Shown: in pieces, positions 17,772 through 28,037 of the stretch
Layout: each line of letters starts with the position of its first letter
How positions within the stretch are numbered: position 1 is the first letter of the stretch
NCBI RefSeq assembly: GCF_014384895.1
Contig: NZ_JACRSQ010000010.1
Span: 1-64,000 of the forward strand
Length of the DNA: 64,000 nt
From: Bianquea renquensis
Lineage (GTDB): Bacteria > Bacillota > Clostridia > Lachnospirales > Bianqueaceae
Reading direction: 5' to 3'
Position numbers and translations under genes: made by a program
The notes under the pieces: generated by a model
Database searches by the model: none
Told to the model about the DNA's origin: nothing
The model's input: only the letters and a program-made list of their open reading frames with translations

Positions 17772-17831
17772 ATTTTGTGCATGAAAAAGGCAACAATGGG
17801 CATTGGAAAAGGGAGGGCCGCCCGATATAAT
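17772..17831 (+). promoter_or_regulatory. Promoter and candidate AraC operator before the GH4 gene
   Basis: TTGGAA (17803-17808), a 17-base spacer and TATAAT (17826-17831) form the promoter. ATTTTGTGCATG (17772-17783) lies 54 bases before the -10, exactly as at the GH2 promoter. Confidence 0.65.
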
Positions 17832-17857
17832 GGGAGACAAAAAGGAGGTACGAGAGA

Positions 17858-19174
<1,317 letters not shown>

Positions 19175-19180
19175 ATGGAT

Positions 19181-19699
19181 TTAAACCATATCCTGTAAAT
19201 CCTGATAAATTTGTATGTGAATCTTTTCATCCTGGGCGATGCGTATGAGGATTGCGGATACATGTTCATCCTGTACGCTCTCCGCCTGGGACATATAGGT
19301 GTCGAATGCGGTCTGCTCCATGAATGCGTTATAGGAGAGGATTTTTCTCACATCCTTTGTATAATTGATCATATTGCCGTTCCATGCGGACCGATACACG
19401 TTTGGCCGCGCCTGGCAGCGGGGATCGCCGCCTAACAGGGACACAAGCTGACCGAAAATGTCCAGGTGATGCATCTCCACTTTGGCAATTCGCTTTAATA
19501 TAGCGGCAATATCCGGGTGGAGGGCACTTAAAATCCAATCTTGGTACATGTATTGATAGATAGCGGTCATCTCCCCCTGTGGACCTGACAGATTTTGTGA
19601 TATCAAAAGGGCGTGCTGAGGATTCTGACAGTCCACGGTTATGGCGGGGTAGGGGGCGGAGGATGCCACCGCCGGTCCTGAGTTGAGAGAAGTATGCAT
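19181..19699 (-). CDS. Ferritin-like (rubrerythrin-type fold) protein
   Basis: This 172-residue helical protein has paired Glu and ExxH elements typical of four-helix-bundle di-iron proteins: GPQGEMTAIYQYMYQ, then AKVEMHHLDIFGQL, EQTAFDTYM and IAQDEKIHIQIYQDL. These supply candidate iron ligands on each helix. Such proteins act in peroxide or iron handling in anaerobes, and the spore-coat CotJC/manganese-catalase-like branch is another possibility. The frame reaches 19903, but AAAGAGGG precedes the ATG at 19699. It converges on the GH4 gene with six bases between them and appears unrelated to sugar use. Confidence 0.7.
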   Translation of the reverse strand: MHTSLNSGPAVASSAPYPAITVDCQNPQHALLISQNLSGPQGEMTAIYQYMYQDWILSALHPDIAAILKRIAKVEMHHLDIFGQLVSLLGGDPRCQARPNVYRSAWNGNMINYTKDVRKILSYNAFMEQTAFDTYMSQAESVQDEHVSAILIRIAQDEKIHIQIYQDLQDMV

Positions 19700-19803
19700 C
19701 GGTAGATACCCTCTTTCATTTTTTATCCAATATATGACGGGTGGGATTCGTTTATGCCGGAGGAATACGTCTCCGACTGAAAGGGTTGAATTGCTGTGCC
19801 TGC

Positions 19804-19832
19804 AAAAAGTTCGCGAAGGCGAACTTTTTTTG
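19804..19832. terminator. GTTCGC/GCGAAC hairpin with T tract (repeated element)
   Basis: AAAGTTCGC GAAG GCGAACTTT is a nine-base stem with a short loop and a following T7. It is the same hairpin (one loop base different) that occurs twice at 35.67-35.78 kb. A second hairpin, AATGGCGG / CCGCCATT, follows at about 19835-19857. These lie between the divergent ferritin-like gene and the big operon, so they are either a terminator of an unseen small transcript or a dispersed repeat. Confidence 0.55.
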
Positions 19833-19897
19833 AATGGCGGAATCCGACCGCCATTTTGCAATTTCCGTTCTTGTTTATAAAAGTTAATGAATATGTC

Positions 19898-19926
19898 TTG
19901 CAATCTATAAATGGGGAAGCTATAAT
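19898..19926 (+). promoter_or_regulatory. Promoter of the 20.1-29.8 kb sulfatase/oxidoreductase/ABC operon
   Basis: TTGCAA (19898-19903), 17 bases and TATAAT (19921-19926) are followed by an untranslated leader of about 135 bases with a GC-rich section, then the first gene at 20069. Confidence 0.7.
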
Positions 19927-20068
19927 GTGCGTGTAAAAATGAGAGAGATACAATCCTCTATTTTGCGGTTGTCGGTTGGATCCGCCGGTGACCGCGGTAT
20001 GGGGAAAGCCGGCGTGCTGATCATGGCAAAACGAGTCATGCAAACATACATAAAAAGGAGTGCAGTTG

Positions 20069-20869
20069 ATGATCAAATTAGGCGTTAACACTGTATTGTT
20101 CAAGGCCTTTTCCTTCCGGGAAGCGGCGCAGGCCATCAAGCTGGCGGGATACGATGGACTGGAGATATCGGCGATTCAAGGGATGTGCGAGCATCTGAAC
20201 CTGGACGACTGGAAGGCGCAGAAGGCAGACCTTTTGGATGTGATGGCGGAGGTGGGACTCACCTTTTTGTCCACAGAGGTAGCATCCCTCGACAAAGAAC
20301 GGCTGAAAAAGGCATTTGAGGCCTGCGCGGAAATTGGAATTCCCGTCATCAATGTAGGTCCAGGAGGAAAATCCGGCGACGAGGAGACATTGAGAGCCAG
20401 CGTGGAGACGCTGGCGGACTTGGCCGCAATGGCAGAGACCTACGGTGTAACCTTATGTGTGAAAGCCCATGTGGGCGCCGCCATCTACAATACCCCCACC
20501 ACACTCCGCGCCATGGACGCCATCACCAGTCCAGCGTTTGGAATCGATATGGACCCCAGCCATATCTACCGTGCGGGAGAGCTACCCGAAATGGCGCTTC
20601 CCGCGGTCTTATCCCGGGTTAAGCATGTTCACATTCGGGATTGTAAGGGTGCGGGGCCGTCACCCGGAGTTCCCAGCTTACAGGCATGTGGCCGTGGAGA
20701 TATCAATCTATTTGAGTATTTCAAGGCTATGGTGGATGGCCATTACGATGGTCCTGTCTGTCTGGAAGTAATTGGACCGGAGTTGACAATGGTGGAGGCT
20801 TCCACCATTGCGGCGGAAAGTTATGGATACATGAACGCCTGTCTGAAACAATTGCAGGCGCGAGGTTAA
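20069..20869 (+). CDS. Sugar phosphate isomerase/epimerase (AP endonuclease 2-type TIM barrel)
   Basis: The 266-residue cytoplasmic TIM-barrel protein is of the xylose-isomerase-like/AP_endonuc_2 group. It begins IKLGVNTVLFKAFSFREAAQ, continues AGYDGLEISAI, and ends with the metal-site patterns GIDMDPSHIYRAG (D and H), VKHVHIRDCKG and VCLEVIG (final Glu). Members isomerise or epimerise sugars or inositol derivatives. Others act as the lyase partner of Gfo/Idh dehydrogenases that cleave 3-keto-glycosides. The two Gfo/Idh genes in the same operon make the second role a fair hypothesis. Start ATG 20069 is chosen from AAAAAGGAG eight bases ahead. It is the first gene of the operon, 18 bases before the next. 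Confidence 0.82.
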   Translation: MIKLGVNTVLFKAFSFREAAQAIKLAGYDGLEISAIQGMCEHLNLDDWKAQKADLLDVMAEVGLTFLSTEVASLDKERLKKAFEACAEIGIPVINVGPGGKSGDEETLRASVETLADLAAMAETYGVTLCVKAHVGAAIYNTPTTLRAMDAITSPAFGIDMDPSHIYRAGELPEMALPAVLSRVKHVHIRDCKGAGPSPGVPSLQACGRGDINLFEYFKAMVDGHYDGPVCLEVIGPELTMVEASTIAAESYGYMNACLKQLQARG

Positions 20870-20887
20870 AACAGGAGGCGATTAGTC

Positions 20888-22279
20888 ATGAATAAAAAAC
20901 CAAATCTTGTATTGTTTGGAATCGACAGCTTACGGGCAGACCATATGAGTCTGTATGGATACAAGCATCAGACGACCCCCAATATCACAAAATATGCTCA
21001 GGATGCGTTGGTATTCAACCACTGCTATAGCCCTCATATTCCGACTACATCCGGCTACTCCTCCATGCTGACAGGGATGGACTGCTTTGGCACCAATGTG
21101 GTTGCCCTGCGGCACAAAGGGCAGATCGCGGAGCCGGTGAGCACGCTGGCGGAGGTCCTGCGGGACAATGGATACAACACTACATGCGTGGGATTTGAGG
21201 GGAATCCCGCAGCCAGAGGCTTTGATACATACATTAATTTTGAGGGGTGGGGCGCAGAGCAAGGGGATGGACGCGCCCATAAGGCGGAAAATCTCAACGA
21301 GGTATCCATTCCGGAGCTCTGCCGGCTGGCGGAGGCGGAGAAGCCCTTCTTTCTCTTTATGCGCCATATGGATCCACATTCGCCCTATCTGCCGCCGGCT
21401 CCCTTCCAGCATATGTTTTATCAGGCGGACGCTTTTGACAAAAATAACCATTCTCTGGATTGTGTGTATAACTTTAAACCTTTCTGCGACTACTTTTACA
21501 CTTGGTTTCCGGAAGGCTGTACGGATAAGGATTACATTATTGCACAGTATGATGGGGCTATTGCGTACATGGATGCCTGCATCCAGGTGATGTTGGAGAA
21601 GCTGAGGACACTTGGCATCGAGGATGATACTATTGTTGTATTCGTATCGGATCACGGGGAAACTCTGTACGATCACGACTGCTATTTTGACCATCACGGG
21701 CTGTATGACTGCACACTCACAGTTCCGCTGATCATCCGGTATGGCAGGAAGATCAAAAAAGGCTGCCGTTTTGACAACACCTGCTATTTGAAGGATGTAA
21801 TGCCCACACTTCTGTCCCTGATGGAGATTGAGACGGAGGTGCAATATGACGGGCGCAACCTGCTCCCGTTGATGGAGGGGCAGCCGGTTAAGGAGGAGCC
21901 AGAGTTTTATATCACGGAATGCACCTGGGAGCGCAAGCATGGGTGGCGTACGCCCGAGTGGAAGTTGATTGTAGCCTTAGAGCCAGATTTCCATTTTCGT
22001 GAGATGTTGGAACTCTATAATCTGGTGGAAGATCCGGAGGAGTACCACAATGTGGCAGATGAAAACCCGGAAGTGGTGCAATGCCTGAAGGCTAGGATGG
22101 AGGCATTCATTGCGAAGCGGGAGAAAGAAGTGGGACGTGACAATCCTATGTATACGAATCTAGATTGGCACGGTTTGGGGGGAGGCCCTTTCAAATCCTC
22201 CGAGGAGGCATACAATCGGCTTCATATTGGAGACCCGGAGACAGCCCGCAAGATCCAGGCGCGGCTGGCGGAAAATTAG
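20888..22279 (+). CDS. Sulfatase-superfamily hydrolase with Thr in place of the Cys/Ser nucleophile
   Basis: The 463-residue cytoplasmic protein has the alkaline phosphatase/sulfatase fold. It shows the metal-binding FGIDSLRADHMSLYGY near the N-terminus, RHMDPHSPYLPP at about 160-172, and the metal ligands FVSDHGET near 255. The formylglycine site C/S-x-P-x-R is missing: the aligned HIPTTSGYSSMLTG (50-63) offers Thr53/Thr54 and lacks the Pro and Arg. A Thr nucleophile is used in related phosphotransferases (LtaS, EptA) and phosphodiesterases, so phosphoester rather than sulfate ester hydrolysis is possible. It has no signal peptide. It is the second gene of the operon, and a different, canonical sulfatase lies further on. 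Confidence 0.82.
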   Translation: MNKKPNLVLFGIDSLRADHMSLYGYKHQTTPNITKYAQDALVFNHCYSPHIPTTSGYSSMLTGMDCFGTNVVALRHKGQIAEPVSTLAEVLRDNGYNTTCVGFEGNPAARGFDTYINFEGWGAEQGDGRAHKAENLNEVSIPELCRLAEAEKPFFLFMRHMDPHSPYLPPAPFQHMFYQADAFDKNNHSLDCVYNFKPFCDYFYTWFPEGCTDKDYIIAQYDGAIAYMDACIQVMLEKLRTLGIEDDTIVVFVSDHGETLYDHDCYFDHHGLYDCTLTVPLIIRYGRKIKKGCRFDNTCYLKDVMPTLLSLMEIETEVQYDGRNLLPLMEGQPVKEEPEFYITECTWERKHGWRTPEWKLIVALEPDFHFREMLELYNLVEDPEEYHNVADENPEVVQCLKARMEAFIAKREKEVGRDNPMYTNLDWHGLGGGPFKSSEEAYNRLHIGDPETARKIQARLAEN

Positions 22280-22296
22280 GCTAGAGGGTGAGTCTT

Positions 22297-23304
22297 ATGC
22301 AGAGAGCCTGTGTTATTGGCATGGGTCCTATCGGCAATAACCATGCCACCGTATACGCGTCCCTACCCAATGCGGAATTGGTTGGGGTCTGCGACCGGCA
22401 GCCGGACCGCGCGGATGCGGCTGCCAAGAAATATGGCGTGCCGGCGTTTTACAGCGCCCAGGAGATGCTGGACGCCTTGAAGCCTGATATTTGTAGCGTG
22501 GCGACAGGCGGCTACGAGTATTCCAGTGACCACTTTGAGCCGACGATTCAAGCTTTGGAAGCGGGAGCTCATGTGCTGTGCGAGAAGCCCATTTCCAATG
22601 ATCTGGGGAATGCGCGAAAGATGGTGGACACGGCAAAGCGGCTAAAGCGATGCTTTGGGATCGACCTAAATCATCGCTTTACGCCGGCGGCCAGGACGGC
22701 GAAACAGTGGCAGAGGGATGGCAAGATTGGCGATCTACTCTTCGTCAATATGGCATTGTGGATCGGCAAATTTATGCCGCTGGATTCGGTATATTATCAC
22801 TTAAAGGCGCTCAATCCCCATAGCGTGGATATTATGCGGTATTTCTGCGGCGATGTGGAGGAAGTCCACTGTTACGCCATGAAAGCGCCGGGACGGGATA
22901 TCTGGTCTACGGCCTCCATCAATATGCGGTTTGAGAATGGGGCGGTGGGCCATTTGACTAGCTCCTATGACATCGAGAGAGGGCATCCCATGGAGCGCTG
23001 CGAGGTCGCGGGAACAAAAGGCCGGCTAGTTTTTGAGGATATGTGGCGGGAGGCGACGCTCTATCCGGCCGGTAATCTGATCAAGGAAGTCTATACCAAC
23101 CCGGTTTTTGGAGGATTCCGTGAATTTTTTGATACGTTTGCGGACCGGATCGCCACCTTTGTCAATCAGGTGGACGCAGGGTGCCGCCCTGATGAGATTG
23201 ATGGATCCGGGGAGGATGGATATCGCGCCAGCCAGGTCATCCATGCGGCCATTGAATCTCTCAAGACAGGGATGCCCGTCCAAGTCAAATCGATCACCCA
23301 ATAA
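22297..23304 (+). CDS. Gfo/Idh/MocA family NAD(P)-dependent oxidoreductase
   Basis: The 335-residue enzyme oxidises or reduces a sugar or cyclitol hydroxyl with NAD(P). The N-terminal Rossmann fold shows VIGMGPIGNNHATVY and VGVCDRQPDRAD. The family's catalytic/nucleotide motif reads HVLCEKPISND (about 95), and the C-terminal alpha/beta domain carries the active-site-type histidine in LNPHSVDIMRYF (about 175). It is a clear paralogue of the oxidoreductase at 24208-25302. It starts at ATG 22297 with AGAGGGTGAG upstream; an in-frame GTG at 22288 is less likely. It lies 17 bases after the Thr-type sulfatase-like gene. Confidence 0.9.
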   Translation: MQRACVIGMGPIGNNHATVYASLPNAELVGVCDRQPDRADAAAKKYGVPAFYSAQEMLDALKPDICSVATGGYEYSSDHFEPTIQALEAGAHVLCEKPISNDLGNARKMVDTAKRLKRCFGIDLNHRFTPAARTAKQWQRDGKIGDLLFVNMALWIGKFMPLDSVYYHLKALNPHSVDIMRYFCGDVEEVHCYAMKAPGRDIWSTASINMRFENGAVGHLTSSYDIERGHPMERCEVAGTKGRLVFEDMWREATLYPAGNLIKEVYTNPVFGGFREFFDTFADRIATFVNQVDAGCRPDEIDGSGEDGYRASQVIHAAIESLKTGMPVQVKSITQ

Positions 23305-23330
23305 TTCTCCGCAGAAAGGAATGGGAGCCT

Positions 23331-24206
23331 ATGCGGGATACGCCGTTGACCATCATGTCCATGATGGGCGAGGAGGTGATTCCCATCACCGTGACGACGA
23401 ATTTGCACCATGGAAAGGGCTCGATGCACAGCCATACATTTTTTGAGTTTGTGTATATCGATCACGGATTTGCACTCCATACCTGTAATAAAGTCACCTC
23501 CATTGTATCGGAGGGAGACTGGTTTTTGATTCGGCCCAATGAACCGCACAATTACATCAGTGCGTATAATACACTGCTGTACAACTGTTTATTTGAGGCG
23601 GAAGCGCTGCAGGATAGCATGGATATGTTCCTATCTCTTCCCGGAATGGAGGAAGTGTTGCTTAGCCAGTCCCCCTTCGAGAAGTTGAACTTAGATTATA
23701 CCCAGCGACTCAAGCTCAAGACTTGTCTGAACAAGATGATGGCGGAAAGGCAGGAGCGAAAACTGGGGTGGGAGTTGAAGCTGAAAAGCCTGCTGGAGGA
23801 CTTTCTCGTCTTTTACGCGCGGGTCTATCATGAGTCCAGCAACATTTTGCCGGAGAACAACGCAAATTTTTCTAAGATCTATAATGTACTGAAATATGTG
23901 GAAGAGCATTGTACGGCCAATATGACCGTCAAGGACATGGCGCAGGTGGCACAGCTATCCCCGGATTATATGGCGAAGCTCTTTAAGGCTTCCATGGGAC
24001 TGACGCCAGCGGAGTATGCCCGGAATTTTCGAATCGCCAAATCCATGGAGCTCTTGGAAAACACGGACCGGCCGGTGGCACAAATTGCGGCAGAACTGGG
24101 TTTTTCCGACAGTTCCGTATTTTCAAGACTTTTTAAGCAGGTAGCCGGCATCTCGCCGACGGCCTTCAAACGAATATCCGACGAAGAAAGAGCAAAGGAG
24201 AATTGA
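23331..24206 (+). CDS. AraC-family transcriptional regulator within the operon
   Basis: This 291-residue regulator has an N-terminal cupin (HHGKGSMHSHTFFEFVYIDHGF, VSEGDWFLIRPNEPHNYIS), a helical linker, and the C-terminal AraC double helix-turn-helix (about 190-285) with VAQIAAELGFSDSSVFSRLFKQVAGISPTAFK. It is embedded between two oxidoreductase genes and read in the same direction, so it probably autoregulates the whole operon in response to its substrate or an intermediate. The ribosome binding site is GAAAGGAATGGGAG. The next gene starts one base after its stop codon. Confidence 0.9.
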   Translation: MRDTPLTIMSMMGEEVIPITVTTNLHHGKGSMHSHTFFEFVYIDHGFALHTCNKVTSIVSEGDWFLIRPNEPHNYISAYNTLLYNCLFEAEALQDSMDMFLSLPGMEEVLLSQSPFEKLNLDYTQRLKLKTCLNKMMAERQERKLGWELKLKSLLEDFLVFYARVYHESSNILPENNANFSKIYNVLKYVEEHCTANMTVKDMAQVAQLSPDYMAKLFKASMGLTPAEYARNFRIAKSMELLENTDRPVAQIAAELGFSDSSVFSRLFKQVAGISPTAFKRISDEERAKEN

Positions 24207-24207
24207 T

Positions 24208-25302
24208 ATGGCATTAAAAGTAGCAGTCGTTGGTATGGGCGGCATCGGAAATACCCATGCCGATTGTTATCAGAAGGATGAATTGGCAGAGCTCATCGCC
24301 GTATGCGATGTCAAGAAGGATAAGGCAGACGCAGCAGCGGAAAAATTCGGCGTGCCTGCATATTATAGCCTAAAGGAAATGCTGGCAGCCCACCCGGAGA
24401 TTGAATCCGTCTCGGTGACCACCTCCGGCTATGAAAATGGGAGCTGGCACTACGTGCCCGCGATGGAGGCTCTCGATGCGGGAAAGCACGTTCTTGTGGA
24501 AAAGCCGATTTCCAATGATGTGCGGGAAGCGCGGGAGATGGTTCGCTTTGCGGCGGAGAAGGACCTATACCTTGGCTGTAATCTAAATCACTATTTCACA
24601 ACGCCCGCCTATGAGGCCGATGCACTGATTCAAGAGGGTAAGATCGGAGAACCTGTGTATATTCTGCATAAGATGGGATTTGACGGGAGTTCCGCCACCT
24701 ATGGCGGCGTATCCAGCCCTCGTTGGCAGAGGCCATACTCCCATGTAAAGGCGTTCTTGGCGCATCCTTTCTCCGTTATGCGGCATTATGGCGGCAATAT
24801 CACCCACGTTCAGTGCTTTATGGATAAGCCAGGTGTCCGCAAAGAGGCAGATGATCTCATGTTTTCAATCAATGGGGTGCATGTCCGCTTTGAGAATGGC
24901 AGCATGGGCTACTTGCTTTCCCAGAGAGGGGACGCGCGTTTTGGCCTTGGCGGCTGGTGGAGCTTTGAGATGGCGGGGACGAAGGGCACGTTCTGCATTG
25001 AGAACTGTGTTGAGAAATTGACCTATTGGCCGGGCAAAGAAAAAGATCAGGACCTACAGGATCCTATCGTGACCAACACCGGCATTACAGACTTTGGTTC
25101 TACATTTCCGACCCGTATCCACGCATACCTAGAAGATGTACTCAATGGGGTTCCCAAGGAACACTTACGTGCCTCAGGACGCGATGCCCTGGCAACGCTG
25201 GAGTATACCTTTGCGGCCATTCGCTCCTTCGAGGAGGGCGGCGCACTTGTGATCCCAGAAGCGCTCCCGAATTTGCACGGGGATCCCTCCTATGTGTGGT
25301 AA
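24208..25302 (+). CDS. Gfo/Idh/MocA family NAD(P)-dependent oxidoreductase (second copy)
   Basis: The 364-residue enzyme has the same architecture as the one at 22297: Rossmann VVGMGGIGNTHADCY, LIAVCDVKKDKADAAAEKF, the HVLVEKPISND motif near 95, GCNLNHYF, and a candidate catalytic His in FLAHPFSVMRHYGG near 185. Insertions after residue 155 make it longer than its paralogue. The two probably act on different carbons or successive intermediates of one sugar. It shares the final 11 bases with the start of the next sulfatase, which implies coupled translation. Confidence 0.9.
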   Translation: MALKVAVVGMGGIGNTHADCYQKDELAELIAVCDVKKDKADAAAEKFGVPAYYSLKEMLAAHPEIESVSVTTSGYENGSWHYVPAMEALDAGKHVLVEKPISNDVREAREMVRFAAEKDLYLGCNLNHYFTTPAYEADALIQEGKIGEPVYILHKMGFDGSSATYGGVSSPRWQRPYSHVKAFLAHPFSVMRHYGGNITHVQCFMDKPGVRKEADDLMFSINGVHVRFENGSMGYLLSQRGDARFGLGGWWSFEMAGTKGTFCIENCVEKLTYWPGKEKDQDLQDPIVTNTGITDFGSTFPTRIHAYLEDVLNGVPKEHLRASGRDALATLEYTFAAIRSFEEGGALVIPEALPNLHGDPSYVW

Positions 25303-26689
25303 AAGGCCAAATCTTCTATTTATCATGGCGGATCAGCTCCGCTATGACGCTCTAGGGTGTGCGGGACGGTTTTCGATATCAACTCCGAATCTTGACCGTC
25401 TGGCCTCGGAGGGGGCTTTCTTTTCCAAGGCCTATACCCCGATTCCTGTGTGCGCTCCGGCCCGGCAATCCTTGCTGTCAGGCCGCAGCGCGGATAGTTT
25501 TGGTGCGCTGTGGAATTATGATTTTATTCCGACCAACACGGTCCGGGGAAACGATCCATCCTGGCTCCATGCGCTGGCGGAGAGGGGGTATCGGACCTCC
25601 CTGGTGGGGCAGTGGCACGCTTCCTCTGAGGAAGCGCCCGCGGCCTTTGGGTACGAGACGTATAGTCCCTTCAAAGAATACGAGGAGTATATCCGCAAGA
25701 CCTACCCCCATATCCGATATTCAGGCGGCTGGATGGGAGAGGCAAATCCTATTCCTTTAGAGGATTCCCGGACCCACTATATGGCCAGGCGAGCCATGGA
25801 GCGATTGGATGAATACGCCGCGGCGGGTGATCCGTTTCTGCTCATGTGGGATTTTGCGGACCCCCATCTTCCCTGCCGGCCAAGCGAACCCTTTGCCTCC
25901 ATGTATACTGGCTCGGATATAGAGCCATGGGACAGCTTTGGCGATCCTATGGACAATAAACCGTATATCCAACGGCAGCAGCTGGTGAACTGGGATCTGA
26001 CACAGACCTCCCGGGAGGCATACGTGGATTGTATGGCCCGGTATTATGGCATGGTGAGCCAACTTGACGACTCCATAGGCCGGGTTCTCACCCATCTGGA
26101 GGAGCTGGGACTGGCACAGAATACGCTGGTCATCTTTACCTCAGATCATGGGGATACCTGCGGCGGACATGGCATGTTAGACAAACATTATATCCTGTAT
26201 GAGGATGTGGTACACATTCCACTAATCATGCGGCTGCCCGGCGTCATTCCTAAAGGAACCCGAGTCCAGCGCTGTGTTTCGAACTGCCTGGATTTGCCGC
26301 CGACGATTGAGGAAATCATGGAACTGTCGCCTTCTGGAGCCCGTCACGGGCTATCCCTTCTGCCGCTGCTAGCCGGGGAGGATCAGCCAGCCAGGCCGAA
26401 TTATACTATCTTTACCTCCAACGGCCAGCAGTTTGGGCTGTTCACTCAGCGGGGGATTACGGATGGCCGCTGGAAATATATCTGGAATCTAACGGATATC
26501 GATGAATTCTATGACTTGGAGGCGGATCCGGGAGAATTCCACAATCTGATGGCGTATCCAATGGAACTGGATACAGAACTTCTGGCCAGCATGCGAAAAA
26601 ATCTGTACACCGCTTTGATACGGCAGGGCGATCCTTTTGCCAAATCGCCCTGGTTAAAAAAGCAGCTGGTCGAAGGCAAGAAACTATAA
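25292..26689 (+). CDS. Type I sulfatase with canonical CxPxR maturation motif
   Basis: The 465-residue sulfatase removes sulfate esters from a sugar. The formylglycine signature is intact: VCAPARQSLLSGR with Cys54-x-Pro56-x-Arg58, preceded by metal-binding NLLFIMADQLRYDALG and followed by TSDHGDTCGGHG near 290 for the remaining metal ligands. Activity requires conversion of Cys54 to formylglycine by an anSME-type or FGE enzyme, which is not in this window. There is no signal peptide, so desulfation would occur in the cytoplasm after import by the adjacent ABC system. It overlaps the preceding Gfo/Idh gene by 11 bases. Confidence 0.92.
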   Translation: MCGKRPNLLFIMADQLRYDALGCAGRFSISTPNLDRLASEGAFFSKAYTPIPVCAPARQSLLSGRSADSFGALWNYDFIPTNTVRGNDPSWLHALAERGYRTSLVGQWHASSEEAPAAFGYETYSPFKEYEEYIRKTYPHIRYSGGWMGEANPIPLEDSRTHYMARRAMERLDEYAAAGDPFLLMWDFADPHLPCRPSEPFASMYTGSDIEPWDSFGDPMDNKPYIQRQQLVNWDLTQTSREAYVDCMARYYGMVSQLDDSIGRVLTHLEELGLAQNTLVIFTSDHGDTCGGHGMLDKHYILYEDVVHIPLIMRLPGVIPKGTRVQRCVSNCLDLPPTIEEIMELSPSGARHGLSLLPLLAGEDQPARPNYTIFTSNGQQFGLFTQRGITDGRWKYIWNLTDIDEFYDLEADPGEFHNLMAYPMELDTELLASMRKNLYTALIRQGDPFAKSPWLKKQLVEGKKL

Positions 26690-26705
26690 GGAGACGTAGA
26701 AGACA

Positions 26706-28001
26706 ATGAAAAAGTTCGTATCGATGGGATTAGTGCTTGTGTTGCTCTTATCCTGCGGGGCAGCTGTGACAGGCTGCCAAAAGGAGAATGAGGTAAGCGC
26801 CCCGGCTAACGGAGAGAGTACTTCTGGAGAAAAAGACAAAACCTTGACTTTGGTGCGCCTTGGCAATGATCAAGGGGAAGGGGAGTATTGGAAAGCGCTC
26901 ATTACAAAGTTTGAGGACGCCAATCCAGGTGTAAAAATTCAGTATGACGAGGCGGCTATAGGGGATGCCATGGACACGAAGCTGAATACCATGTTCAGCT
27001 CTGGGATGGGGCCGGACCTAATCGGGAACGGCATATTATCAGTTCCCAACCGCGTGGAGATGGGGCATTACCAGCCGATTACAGACTACTTTAATGCCTG
27101 GGATGAAAAGGATGACATCATGCCGAGCGTTTTGGCGAACGGAACGTACAAGGACGAAATATACGGGATCGCCTATTCCACCACGCCTTTTATCTTTGCC
27201 TATCGAAAGGATCTCTTTGAAAAGGCTGGTTTAGACCCAGAGGCGCCGCCGAAGACATGGGATGAGTTAAAGGAGTACGCCTACAAACTTACGGAAAAAG
27301 AGGGGGATACAATCACCACGGCCGGATTTGCGTTTCCCATGAGTTCCGGAAACTTTGTCGAGTATGATGTCTTTGTATTCGGAAATGGCGGTATGTTTTA
27401 TGACAGTGATGGGAATCCCACCCTGGATACACCTGAGAAAGCGGAGGCGTTTACCTTCCTGAAGAGTTTCATTGATGATGTCAATATCCCGTACAACAGC
27501 AATGAAACCCACCCGTTTATCAGTGGAAATGCCGCTATGACGTTGATCAATAATGTGGCACTGGCGCCTATTTTGGCGGATGAGCAGTATGAGGGAAAAG
27601 TTGGCATTGCATTCCCTCCGTACAACACAGCAAAAAAAACTTTCTGCGGTTGTAACATGCTGTTTGTGGGGCGCGATTGTAAAGAGAAGGAGACGGCCTT
27701 TGATTTTATCAAGATGGCGCTCAGCAAGGAGGAAGTGATGAAGCGGGCGGAGGATCTTGCCATCCCGGTGACTCGAACCTCCTGTGTCCAGGACTTTATT
27801 ACGCTAGATCCTATGAATGCCGTGCGCGCTGAATGTGTAGAAAATGGAATTGGGATGCCAAGAACAACCTGGGCGCCTATGTTCCAAAAAGTTCGCAACG
27901 ATATGGTACAAAAGGTGCTGTACTCCAAGGAGTCTCCGGAAGAGGCCCTGGCCAACGCGGCAAAGCAGTTGGATGAGGAGATTGCCGCTGCGGCGAAGTA
28001 G
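26706..28001 (+). CDS. ABC transporter sugar-binding lipoprotein (family 1 solute-binding protein)
   Basis: This 431-residue extracellular lipoprotein captures an oligosaccharide or sugar derivative for the two permeases that follow. It starts with a lipoprotein signal (positive MKK, hydrophobic core) ending at lipobox VTGC with Cys24, then a Ser/Glu/Lys-rich linker and a bi-lobed MalE-like domain. That domain includes YWKALITKFEDANPGVKI, YGIAYSTTPFIFAYRKDLFEKAG and WDELKEYAYKLTEKEG, typical of carbohydrate-binding members. The ligand is not readable; the neighbours suggest a sulfated or otherwise decorated glycoside. The ribosome binding site is AAGGAGACG. Confidence 0.93.
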   Translation: MKKFVSMGLVLVLLLSCGAAVTGCQKENEVSAPANGESTSGEKDKTLTLVRLGNDQGEGEYWKALITKFEDANPGVKIQYDEAAIGDAMDTKLNTMFSSGMGPDLIGNGILSVPNRVEMGHYQPITDYFNAWDEKDDIMPSVLANGTYKDEIYGIAYSTTPFIFAYRKDLFEKAGLDPEAPPKTWDELKEYAYKLTEKEGDTITTAGFAFPMSSGNFVEYDVFVFGNGGMFYDSDGNPTLDTPEKAEAFTFLKSFIDDVNIPYNSNETHPFISGNAAMTLINNVALAPILADEQYEGKVGIAFPPYNTAKKTFCGCNMLFVGRDCKEKETAFDFIKMALSKEEVMKRAEDLAIPVTRTSCVQDFITLDPMNAVRAECVENGIGMPRTTWAPMFQKVRNDMVQKVLYSKESPEEALANAAKQLDEEIAAAAK

Positions 28002-28037
28002 GAATTGTCAATAATCCTAGAGAAAGAGGTGCCGGGC

